NCBI GenBank assembly: GCA_902806575.1
Contig: CADCXD010000009.1
Coordinates: 2,170,001-2,234,000 of the forward strand
Source: Jackrogersella multiformis
Lineage: Eukaryota; Ascomycota; Sordariomycetes; Xylariales; Hypoxylaceae
Direction of reading: 5' to 3'
DNA length: 64,000 nucleotides
Shown: one piece after another, positions 45,801 to 57,473 of the stretch
Layout: each line of letters opens with the position of its first letter
How positions within the stretch are numbered: the first letter of the stretch is position 1
Notes under the pieces: generated by a model
The model's input: only the letters and a program-made list of their open reading frames with translations
The model's database searches: none
Told to the model about the DNA's origin: nothing
Program-made: the position numbers and the translations under genes

Positions 45801-48051
45801 TATTGGACTCGCCGTTTTAGCCAAGTCAGGTTCGAGGGTCTCGTTGAGTCATCGCGATGCTGGGCTGTGACTGGTAGCAATTTGTGTCTAATTGGTTGGT
45901 GTGGCAAAAGTGTGGCATCTTCCAAGGGCTAAATCTGCGGGAGAGATATTCGTTTCGAGATGGGCTCATATCCCTGCTGATACAACTGATCGCGCATCGC
46001 GGACGTTGACAATCATGCCTCCTTTTTTACCCACCCAACGTGAGAGCCGCAGGCCTCCAGGAGGGCAGCGGGCTGACTTCCCAATAGTGAATGTCGTCAT
46101 TGACGATAATTTTTCTGCTTCTGATGGCGTCTGTTGCCTTGAATCCGCTAGTCATGAACGCTGTGCGCTTCTTCAAAGCCTGAAGGATAGCCTAAAGGCT
46201 CGGCTACCCTGCATGGCGGAAGATAGTATGTCTGCCACGAGTTACGGTAGTACGGCTGACCCCTCAATACTGCCACTTCTCGACATAACTGGCGATGCTG
46301 ATAGGCTTAATGTGGCGGCATCTGTCCTCCCGCTGCTATTATACACCAAGATACTATGAGGGTTGCCGCTCAGGGTATACGAAACAATATTCTGTGATGC
46401 ATCAAACTCCGAATGCCATCGTCGACGCGGGGTTAACAGTAATCGCACTCATTTGCTATCCCTGGATTATACTTCCGTGATGCTAGTGTGTCATATCTTG
46501 GGTCAATATCCAGAGTCCCTTTCAAGATAGACAAATGGCCGAATATCTACCTACTGACATGTAATGCCGCGAACTAAAATGACCCAATCTCGACTAGAAT
46601 ATCATCTAGGACAGAATAGGAGAGCGTGGAAGCCCTGGAGGGTTGCTGACGTTTACGTCATTTACCAACCCTTGATTCTCGCGGCGCAAGGTCGTCCGGT
46701 ATGAGCAACTACTCGGGCAAAAGGTTTATCAAAGCCACGACATGCCATGGCGAACTTCACTTACGCGTTATGGGTCCGTAGGGCATTATCGTCCGAGGGG
46801 CAAGCCAACAAACCGGTCATGAAGTCCTATTAGGTATTCTAGCCGGCGAGGCGAAGTTTGCATCGAAGTGCTCAGGTGAGCGGATCGGGATGTCTAGTTT
46901 CCCTCATCGTAGGTTTGATCACCTTGTGATATTGTATCACCCTTGTAGAATATGAATTTTCTTGGTCTCCAAGGAGAATATGCACTAAAAGGTTTAATGG
47001 TAAGCCGACTACTGGGTAAGTAGATGACAGGCGAGAGGGTTGATCGAACCTCGCCATCGCGGATAAACGAGTCGTGGATAAGCAGTGGCTGATCCTATTC
47101 AGTATGTAACTTTCATGTAAGGCAACGCGAGGCTTGCCTAAGCTTCGCCCGACATAATATCTTGGCTCGATGGTGTAGACGAAGTGGCCTGCCACAAAGT
47201 CACAAAAGGCGGATACGGATGACTCCTATCCGAAACAAGCAACAACAAAGCCTACCTAGGTACCTAATGGCTAATGGCCTGAAGTTGTAAACGGGGCCGC
47301 GCCAAGCTACCGCTGGTGATGGCAAAAAAAGCTCCGATTTACGGCAGTGAATGACTCCAGCCTCGACTCAGCGTCAGATAGCCTTGTATCTAGATCTGAG
47401 ATACTCGATTCTAGGCCGATTCTTTTCAACCTGAATAAACAAGGCTGCGAGATGAAGACGAAAATAGGAATGGGTTTCGAGAAAACGAAGCCTGAGGCAA
47501 AGACCGTCTAGTCTGGGCTAGGCTATCTACCTACCTAGGTAGGTAAGTAGGCTAACAACAGCCATTGGCGTAGGGTGTGTGACTGTTCTCCCTTCCCTTA
47601 GAAAGCACCGAGACCACAAAGAGGCCACAGGGAGGGGAGACGCGGGTCCGAATACGTTTTATTCCGTATGTACCTAGGTAGTTTAAAGTGCCACCGATAC
47701 CGAATTCCGATACGAAATTCTCGTGATAGGTATTGTTTATTGAAATATCTTCATGCAAAACGTCGTTGGTCGGCCGCTGACCGTAACTAAAGAACGAAAT
47801 AGTATTGCTTTGGACGTATCTTGCCTGGGTAGAGTATTAAAGTAGGTATTAGAGCACCTAGTGTATGTCGTATTCATCGAAAATCCCATCCCGAATCGGC
47901 CATGTCGGCTTTACCACAAACATTAAAATAATAAAATAAATAGAATAAAATCACAAATTGCAAGGTGTGTATCTAAGTGTTACACCAAGAACACTGCCAA
48001 TGTTATTGCTGCTGCTGCCGCCCTTTTTGGTGTGCATGTACGGCAGGATAT

Positions 48052-48111
48052 TGATAAATGATAAATACCTAGGTACCAATGATAAATATGATAAATACCA
48101 ATGATAAATAT
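48052..48111. repeat. TGATAAA-type tandem repeat with embedded palindrome
   Basis: TGATAAAT occurs six times in about 60 bp, with the unit CCAATGATAAATATG duplicated and one CCTAGGTA embedded between repeats. Confidence 0.6.
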
Positions 48112-50789
48112 GCAGCAGGTTGTTCTATTTTCTTTCTTGTTAACGAAGCATCGTCAGGATAATTTATGCACTTTATGGTAGCAGGCATATAAGCAACCAG
48201 TTTGTCTGCCTGTTAAATCACGTTGCTACTAGGCTCGAGTATATGTAGCCATCTATATGATAAAAACATCACGCAGATGTTTGGTTGATTGTTGGTGATA
48301 ATATGCCATATGCCTGCAAGCTGCAGAACGGGAAGGATATATTGGAAATGAATGAGGAAGAGAAGAGAAGGGGGAGAAGGGGGAAAGGAAGGACCGGGGG
48401 CTCGAGGATAATAGGGATTTGGTTGGATGGTAGAGAAATGATGGATGACTCTTTCATATTTGGGACTTTGGCATCACACTACAAAGATCGAAGGCTCGAT
48501 TTGATTGATTGTTCTTTCAAGTTTTTGCTAAGTACCTAAGTAGGTTGTAGGTAATGGCTACTAAAACTTGCAGCACCGCTAACCCATATTAGAAATACGT
48601 CGGACAGGGGTGTTTAATTGTCTGTGGTTACCCACTTGAGGTCTATAGTCGGCCAATAAGAATAATATTAAATATCTCCACCTATCCTCATTGGGAGTAG
48701 TAGATTCGTACATGTACATGGGAGGGTGTCCTTCGAAACACCCCAGCCTCGTTACTGAGTGGCTCGTCATTACATAGTACCTACTCCAAATCATCCTATT
48801 ATTTATTCTATCCAATAAAAAACTGTCGTTTTCCAAACCGCCCCTCCCTACTACGAGGCCATCTGCTGCCGACACACCAAGGAATACACCAAGCCCCATT
48901 TTTTAAGTCGTAATTTTGGCTGGGCTAGTATGAAGTGGCCACTAAGCCATTGGTCCAAATCTTTTTTCTGCAGGGTGTGGTTTATTCGGAGTCGTCGCTC
49001 ATTGCTTCGTAGTTTGAATTTCCCTTTCCCCATCCCCCCCCCCCATCCTCCTTGACCGTAACTGTAACTGTGCCTACACTACATGCGTGTAATGTGTTAG
49101 GTAGTGTATCTAGGTATCTAGGTATCTCCAAGCTTGAGTCTAGTCTGGTCTCTCTGTCTGCTTGTTTTTCAGTTGTTCAAAACTCCTCGGTGCCCCAAGC
49201 GTCGGATACCCTCTCCCGTTTCCCTCTCCTTTATCGAACAAAGCCGCCGCAATGTTCGATTTGAAGATCTAAACGACGACAAGGCGACTTTCTTGAAAGT
49301 CTGCTCGAGTATTGTGAAGAGCGATACCTAAGCGCATTGCTTCAATTTACATTCTTGTTCTTTATTCTCAAAATTCCAATTCTTCTCTTAGCCACTCTCC
49401 TCTCTTGCGTGGTGTGTGCTATTTTTTTAATACTCATAATCACATATCCTCAGTCCGCAGTGGCATTGACTTGTACTCTCCGTGACCTGGACCAGAGAAA
49501 AAGAGTCAACTCAACTCATCGATACCCTCTAGATTTTTAAAAAAAAAAAAATCTATAAGAAACAAAATCATATACATCAACATCAATTTTATGTCCCAAT
49601 GACATCTAACAGTCCTTCAAAAATTGCTACTATTATTATTACTACTATTACTGTCATTCCTCTCCTCTCTTTCTAAGACCCAATACCCAATAGACGCCAC
49701 TCCGGATTACTCAAAGGCCTAAAAACGCTGTTTGCGTACTATACCATCGACTCATAACACATTACTTCCAACCTACCTAATTTGTACACAGTTTTTTTTT
49801 TATCTTATATTTTATACTCACGAAAATCTCTCCTCAGCCCTTTGTTCTTTTCGGATTAAATCGCCACTTCGGTTTGGATCTGGACCCATTCCTAGGCTTC
49901 CACGCGTGTGACCGTCATTTTTCCCTTGCAACGTGCTAGTTCAAGGTTGGGAGTCACTCGGATCCGCAGTTAATACGGTCTAGGATTTTACACCCATTCG
50001 GCCCCGGTATTAGCCAGCGCGGTTAGCCACCTAAGCAACCAAGCACCTAAGCCTTCCTTAACTCATCCTTAACCCCTGGATCCTTCTTCCCAGCACCTGC
50101 GCAGCTACCCTAGGTACCTCCGGCGCACCTACCACCACCTAAAAAGGGTTTCCTCCTACGCCTGCTAAGGTTCCAAGGAAGGTTCAGCAAAGACCACCAC
50201 CACCTAAAGACCACCTGTACAAACAGCCCACATCCAGCGGTAATGATCGGACCTGTCTTCGCCACCTCACACCAGCAAGAAAGAGTCATCGAATAGGTAC
50301 CTGACCTGCCTACCCAAAGGCCACTTTTTGGACTAAAATATACACCCTGTCATCCCTGTCGCTCTGTCGCTCTGTCACTCCGTCACTTTTCGCCTTCACC
50401 TGGCCTCTCTTTCTTACTGTTTGGACTACGAACACGCGACATATCTCCTCTCTCCGTCTTAACTTATCACCTTTTTGCCTCAGGTATAACTTCAATCTAA
50501 AAGAGTCGGGATTCCTATTTAACATCCGTATCTACCTACCTCATCTTACATTACCAACGGGTATAACTATATGCGTCCTCTATCGATACATATACCGATA
50601 CCTAGGTGTTAGAAAGTGGTTACAGCTTGTACCTTGCATAATCGAACTCGCACTTATCTCGTCAACCAATCCGACGCCAGTTATTTCCCACCTCAGATCG
50701 TACCGATCCCCGACTCCCGACCTTCAAAACCCCGATATCGATTTATCAAGACATATTGGTCCTTAGCATTTTAACGAGCCGCTGCAACC

Positions 50790-50847
50790 CGCAAATCGCA
50801 AATCGCATATCTCATATCGCATATCGCATATTGCAAACCGCAAACCC
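50790..50847. repeat. GCAAATC/GCATATC tandem repeat in the cyclin leader
   Basis: About seven degenerate 7-8-bp units (GCAAATC, GCATATC, GCATATT, GCAAACC) lie head to tail about 450 bp before the cyclin start codon. They could be a protein-binding array or simple slippage. Confidence 0.6.
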
Positions 50848-51289
50848 TTTATTATATTCGTCATCTTCCACCTTCTCTCTTCGTGTAATATTTCATCGAT
50901 CAGGTAGGAGCCCAGCTTGATGAATATCTAGCTGGTGCGACTCTTGTTCTCTCCTCCCGGCCCTTTGTTTCCCTGGTAGAAACAAATAACCACACAATGC
51001 AGGTTGCGATAGTCATATCATCCACTCCAGTCGTCCGTCCCGCTCTGTCTTCCGGTTTAATCGTTCGTGAATCTCTGGTCAAAGGCACTTGTGTCTAGAA
51101 GCCTTCCTTCTTTTTCGATCCATCTGCTTTGCAATAGCCGTATAAAGCTGTTGTGAAGCCTCTTAAGTCGATAAGATTTCACGATCCACGATCTATTTCT
51201 CGGTATACCGATTATCAATCGGTTGACTCTGCTCGACGGACGACTGGAGGTTTAGTCTAGAGACATATTCCTCCCCGCCCCAATTCAAG

Positions 51290-53427
51290 ATGATTTGCAG
51301 CGATTTTGATTCGTTGGATCTCATCAACTCCTCCCAAAATGGTCCATACAATTCCTCCATAGCCTCTTCCGCCTCGTCATCCTCAGCCTCGGTCTGGTCC
51401 GAAGCATCTTCTCAATCTTCCGACGATACTACCATTTCCGCATGCGCTTCTGATCTGTCAGAGCAATGCGGTTCCTATTCTTATACTAGGCTATCCAGGC
51501 CTTCGCATTCTGATCTTAGATGCAGCCAGATCTCGGTGAAAACTTGCTGGCCTGGACAACCGCAACAAGCCGAAGTTCCGCAAGAGCTTCGACAAAATCC
51601 ACGACGCACCAGTAGCAGTGCGACTACTAGAACCGGATGCCCTCCGCCTCTAACTCGCCAAAGCGATCGCAAGGTCAACTTTGTGGATAGCCTCGTCGGT
51701 AAGCAGTAACGAAGTATTCCCATGTTCCCATGAACCCGAGCTCAACACCCCATTTAGATTCGTCGACCCAGATAGTAGAAGCAATTTGGCCCCTGTCTTC
51801 CGTCTTCCATCGCCAGGAAATGGGCCACAAGGCTGTACTACCTCTTCGCACTTTCATCCAAGAAACGCTGCGTCGATCTCGTACGAGCTACTCTACGTTG
51901 CAAGTGGCGCTGTACTACTTGATACTGATTAAACCTCATGTTCCCAGCCACGACTTCACGATGGAGCAACCCGACGATGTTCACGCGAACAGGGTTCTCC
52001 AGTGTGGTCGTCGCATGTTTCTAGCAGCGTTAATCCTTGCCTCCAAGTACTTACAGGACCGAAACTATTCGGCAAGAGCCTGGAGTAAGATATCAGGTCT
52101 TGCCACGCAAGAGATTAACCAGAACGAGATGGCCTTCCTTGTCGCTGTGAAATGGAAACTCCACATCACTGACGCTGTCTTTAAGCGGTGGACCGAAATC
52201 GTTCTGAAGCATACGCCTTCTCAGCCTCCGTCATCTGGCGCGGCCTGCTCCCAGATCTCAGAACAACAAACTCAAGAGTGGAGAAACTTGATCCTCATGC
52301 TCGAGCCGGAGTTGGATAATATTGAAGAACTCATACCACTGAGTCCTTCGGCAACTAAGTTTCGAGATATTACACCGACTCCCTCCCTATTGGCTCTTTC
52401 TCCCTCGTCGGATGCGCCAAGTTACGCGAACGATCCGTCGACGCCGAAAACCTTCAGCGTTCCTTTTGTCATGGAGCCTGCTCCGGCCACTGTACATACT
52501 CCAGGCCGGTTTGCTCCCGCTCTAGGTTTACTTCCGACTCCTCGCCTAACACCGCAGTCGGTCGGCTTCAGTACTCCTGCTGCGAGTACTGCTACCTGTC
52601 TTCTCGGCAGCAAGGGCTCAATGGGTTTCGCCATGGCGCAAGCCGCCAATGTATCTGCTTCGCAAAACTTAGATAGATGGCCTGGCTTGATCAGTTCATC
52701 ACCTTTAAGCTATGTTTCAACGCGTCGTTCTTCTCTTGCTAATTCTATTTCGACGGCGTCTTCACCGGAATCGATGATATCTGATTCGTCGCGCACGTCT
52801 CGCTCGTCCTCAATCTCCTCAGCTTCGTCGTTGGCCAGCGCGCCGTCCACCAAATTGGATGTTCAGGCGCGATGCCGATACGCGAAGCTGTGCAGTGAGA
52901 GGTACAGTTTAAGACCAGCCATCGCTTCGGTACCCGAAGACTACGAAGAGAATTGCATCACATCCTCGCCCGAATCCTACACCGGCCCGGTGGGTAAGGA
53001 TTTGGCGCAAATGTCGATGGAGACTCCATTGGCGCGAGTATGTGAGTTGGACGACGCCGCGAACGCAGCTCGTGTTCTGCAAGAGCTTCACAGCTATCAT
53101 CAACGAACGAATCCTCAGCCTCGTCCGTCCGTAAAGTCAGGTTCAAAGCGGAGCCGGCCATTGTCGATGGACAATTCCCTACAAGAAAATGTCCGCGAGA
53201 TGCTGAGTAGCCAGTACTACAGCATCGCAGAGAGAGAAGGGCATGAGACTATGATTCGCGGGCTTACTCCTATGGATCTAGGAAACCAGCAGACGCCGGT
53301 CCAATCGAGCGTGGGTAGAAAACGAGTTTGCTGCTCGTCCGACGCCCGCACGTATGTCATTCCCGCGCTGCACCCCGCAGTTGGTGGCGCTGGCGGACCG
53401 GGCATGTGGGAAGGCATCTTAAACTAG
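51290..53427 (+). CDS. Pho80/PCL-type cyclin
   Basis: Two exons (51290-51698, 51758-53427) joined over a 59-bp intron give 692 residues. The first ~135 residues are serine-rich and low-complexity. The cyclin box follows at about residues 140-260: IVEAIWPL, LPLRTFIQETLRRSRTSYSTLQ, HANRVLQCGRRMFLAALILASKYLQDRNYSARAWSKISG and LVAVKWKLHIT. The long C-terminal half is disordered and Ser/Thr/Pro-rich with many SP/TP sites. Such cyclins bind the Pho85-like kinase and act in cell-cycle entry, morphogenesis or nutrient control; Pcl1/2/9-like rather than Pho80 itself fits the flanking regions. The very long upstream non-coding region suggests strong transcriptional or translational control. Confidence 0.85.
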
Positions 53428-55036
53428 AGCCATTCCGCTAGTCTACGGCATATTTATTGCAACCGACAAATAAATAACCCTTGTGACAATATTCAATTAT
53501 TTCATTTGTTCTACAACGGGAGGGGTTCGAACGGTTCTTGATACCATACGGAAGTGACAAAACTTATAGAGAACCCCAACGATGGTCAAAGGCACAGGCG
53601 AAAAGCTTATTTTCTCGATTCATGCATTTCCAGGATCCCAGCATATCGGAGATGGAAGGTGGGTAGTTGTTTGTGTACGAATGAACATGGAGATGGGTTA
53701 TTCTTTCTAATGGTGTTCCGGGGGTTTAATCATAGTGACGTTGAAAGAAATAATGGATTTAGTGAGAGGCAGCGGCGGCACCAGCAGCGAGACGGGCAAC
53801 TCGAGGAATATGGCAAGCTAGCACAAAGTGCGATATCTCGAGCCGGGCGCCCCCGTTTGGAAGTTTTTTTGTCTTTACTTGGTTTGTACGACCGGCGACA
53901 ATCGTACTCGCGAACCCGCCGAACGATGTATGGCAACCGTCGAAATGCGGTCGCCGTTTGTCCTTCGACCTAGTAGCTACGAGAAGAAGAAGATGAAGAA
54001 GAAAAAGGCACAGACATTGTCTATAATTTCTACCCTATCTGGCCTGAAAAGGTGTTGCGCAATCGATTATCAAAAGCTTCGAGGCACAAACGCAAGCAGA
54101 ACTACTAGAGAGCTTTGAGAGAACACAACCTCCGCAGATAGTATGAAATTCTGATATAAGCTTCCTTAAGCTGGAAAACAACAAGCTTACGATGATTACC
54201 ATCATGATGAGTGCCAGTTTGTTCTTCGTTTCGTCTCGTCTCGTGTGAGAAATCGTGCATTGGAATACTGACATGAGCTGAAGCTGAAAAGCGTGGAATC
54301 ATCATCAAATCAAAGAGGACAGAAGAACATGACACGAGATCTCTCATCTTTCTCACCCGCTCACGCGTCACACGATAGCCACGCATTTGACGTTCACACC
54401 AGGTACCAAATTAATATTTCCCCTCCCCCCTGTTTGCTGATGTGAGGCAGGTTTGGCACGTTGGAAAGGAGCGATTGGAAGTGAGCGAATCGTGCTCGAA
54501 GGCAGGCTACTTTGTTGGCCGGCCCGTGGATCGGCCGGTGAGTCATCGTCGACATGACCTAGAAAAAGGGCTATCGCTAGACCCAGTCCCCTTTTCGACC
54601 CCCTTCTTAATTGTCCGACGTATTAGCGGCCCGAGCTCGACCAATCCCCGCCTCGAGCGACCAGGCTTCGTAAATCCAATTCGGACCCAGCTAATTCCCC
54701 CTTCCAGGCATACCCCCCCTAAGATTGCTAGCCAAGGCCGCGCTCAGCCAATCACGACCCCGGGACCGCTCCCGACGCGCTTGTCTTGGTAAGACGGGCC
54801 CCACTTGCACTTACTTGGTTGCTCAGCTACAACACTACACTACTTAGGTACGAAGTACTTGTGGGGAGCTACAGTTACAGTTACACGTACCCTTGACGGC
54901 TGCCGCCCGCCTGCCCGCCGTGAATGCCACGCGTGATCTTGCGGCTGGCGGTTCACGATGGCTGGATGGGGAGGGGGTTTTGGCGACGGGGTGATGGGTT
55001 GCCCTGCTATATGTAGTGTATGTACGTGTTGTGGAG

Positions 55037-55063
55037 GTATGTATGTATGTATGTATGTATGTA
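55037..55063. repeat. (GTAT)n microsatellite
   Basis: Six to seven perfect GTAT units are visible. Confidence 0.85.
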
Positions 55064-55133
55064 ATATAGTAAGTCCCCTTTTCCTTTTTTTTGCGCCCTT
55101 CTTGGTTGTGTCGTAGTGTGTGCATATAACTAC

Positions 55134-55161
55134 TTACCTACCTACCTATCTACCTACCTAC
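55134..55161. repeat. (TACC)n-rich microsatellite
   Basis: TACC units with one TATC interruption lead, after a short spacer, into GTACCTATCTAGGTA. Confidence 0.75.
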
Positions 55162-57473
55162 TATATACATACATATTTAGGTACCTATCTAGGTAAGCAG
55201 ATACGGTATCAATGCGTTGTAGTTGTTGCTGGGGTACGGGTACCTAGGTACGGCCTACCCGAGGTTACGAGCAAACTTGCGTAGTGTAGTAGGAGCCGGC
55301 TCCTACGGGAACGCGGATGGAGACGAGGCCGTCGTGGCCGTCTCGCTGCCTGCCTACCTAAATGCCTGCCTGCCTGTTGGCGATGGGGACGGATCGCCGC
55401 TACTTAGAGTATACCGTGGATATCTCGTATGTACCTAGGTTAGAGTAGGTATGTAGAGCGGGCCTGTTTACTGGGTTTCTTACTTCGGCGTTTGTGGGCT
55501 TTGCTTCTGGGTAAGGTGAGATAAGGTCAGGTCGGGTATTATGTAAGTCATCAGCTAAGCAACTACTAAGCTTTCCCTCCTGCGCGCTGAATCAGCGTGG
55601 ATACATAACGCTACACTACACTGGTACGGAGGTGACTCTACTTAGGTATCGGTCATCGAGGTGTCGTGGATAGGATGGGTAATAGCCCTGCTCTAATAGG
55701 TACATAGCAGTATAGCCGTGTGGATGTATTCGTCCGCTAGCCAGCGCGAGCGAGAGGCGGTTGTATTGCAGAGTCCAGGCTTCCCGGCGGAACGGGGGGG
55801 GGATCGATCTCGACTCCTATTGTTCTACTGTTTTATCGATGAGTCAGTCGGCGGACTAGCGACGGGCTTGTAGGTTATGCCTATCCATATAGGAAAAATA
55901 GGTAGCTACCTGTATATATGCTACCTACCTAAGGAGGTAGTGTAGATATACAGATGCGTCATCGGTGTGCCGTCGGACAAGCCATCATACCAACCGGATC
56001 TTGCTGCTGCTGCTCCTAGCATCCCTCCTACCCGTCGCTGGTGATATGAAACTCATAGGTACTGCTTACTACTTACTCCTTCCGATATTCCAAGAAGCCT
56101 TTACGCTACGAAGTTAGTAAGTTACCTAGGCAACTAGGTAGGTAGTAGGTAGGAGCGGACAGGTGTGAGTGGAACATCTCTCCCTCGCGTCTGCCTGTCT
56201 CCTATCCCTCCTCCCTCTCTTCCCCGTCTTACTCATACCGAGGGTCCGAGGCCGTGTGTGTATATGCCTAAGGCTAGCCAGTAGGTACCTAGGTAGTTAG
56301 TATACTTTCCCTACCGTCTTGCCACTTCTAGGGCTATGGTGCGGCGATTGGTTATCGGGGTTTGGTTTGTCATTTGTATCTTGGATAATCCCAATATTAT
56401 CTATCATCAGAGATGCACTAGAGCCAGAAACACGTTCGGTCGGTGTCTGGTGCTCGAGGCCGTGAATAGCTAGCAGTAGTTCGCTTGCCAGTCGACTGTG
56501 CTGGATCAGATACGCAGTTGGGTACCTTATAACAGAGATCAAGTGCTTGACTACCTAGGTACACCATGCCACGGAGATAAACAGGTCTTACATTGTCATA
56601 TACCTATTTATAAGATCAACTATAGGTACCTACTCTCTCGTTCATTCAAAAACGGTGCTTTTTTTTTGCGTCACGATACCTAGACAGGACTTTACGATCA
56701 TCCACCATGTCTACCAACTCCTTACGCATATAAAGAGCCTCCTACTGCGCTCCTTCGTACGGCACTTCATACAGAGAGCCCCCCTTTCCCCTTTGTCAGT
56801 AACTACCAGCAGCCTCCATCAGACGCCGTCATAATAAACGGTATATCGACAGTATAGACGAAGTTTAGTAATATCTTATATACTACCATAATCAAGACAC
56901 AAACTCAGATACCTAGGTAGATAGCTTAGGTACCTAGGTACTCATTATATCTTATATTTTATAAATAAGTTGGTCCAGTCGTGCTATCAAGTGAAAGGGG
57001 TATTCGTTACCCATCACAGTGCTGTCGAGTTCTGGCCTGCAGTTTACGATGTCAATATTCTATTTCGTGTATTCAGTAAAAAGAGCTATAAAATATTTAA
57101 ATGTTTGGTGGATGAGTACTTGATATATAATTAAATAGCAGCAACCGGATTAAGGGGTATGTAACGGGTTCACACTAATAAATATATTAGCAGAAGCGTG
57201 TTATTTAGGCACGAGATTCACTTTATTATATATGCATATCACCATCAAAGACGCACGTAAATCTCAGTGGACAATCTGCATTGCTCGGAGATCCTACTTA
57301 TGGCTATCTAGAAACTCGTGTTCCTACCATGTGAATGCCCCTCTCTGGTCTTCGGATCGAAATTAATCATCAGTAAAAGTTTCATCCTCGTCGGAGCCGA
57401 ATAGTAGAAGTGAAGATTCTCAGCAATCAAATTCGCCGAAACTTGGCGAAATGTGGCAAAAGATCAAAAGATC

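Larger units (their letters stand above)
40796..51289. other. 10.5-kb gene-poor tract
   Basis: No gene with recognisable protein features is present. Open frames here lack conserved motifs and overlap in both directions. The tract holds many ACCTAGGT palindromes (near 41282, 42826, 47255, 47530, 47671, 48067, 50109 and 50602), tandem repeats and a C12-like homopolymer near 49035. The right end (from about 49.0 kb) becomes pyrimidine-rich and probably forms promoter and a long 5' leader of the cyclin gene at 51290. Confidence 0.5.
53428..57473. other. 4-kb gene-poor tract
   Basis: No supportable gene is present; open frames are short and motif-free. It contains microsatellites and ACCTAGGT palindromes near 55240, 55433, 56287, 56550, 56911 and 56932. 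It lies between convergent gene ends, the cyclin on the left and the helicase on the right. Confidence 0.5.

Noticed and set aside
45892..46359. 155-codon plus-strand open frame in the gene-poor tract
   Set aside because: No recognisable motif, no signal peptide, mixed composition, and no supporting splice structure; more likely a chance frame.
48285..48539. Paired open frames on both strands near 48.4 kb
   Set aside because: Both read a purine-rich/pyrimidine-rich tract (GAAGAGAAGAGAAGG) and lack protein-like features.
53524..53540. GGTTCGAAC resembling a tRNA T-arm
   Set aside because: No acceptor stem, anticodon arm or D-arm can be formed around it.
54442..54792. 116-codon frame in the right gene-poor tract
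   Set aside because: Proline- and arginine-rich text without motifs, no neighbours in frame, no plausible promoter.
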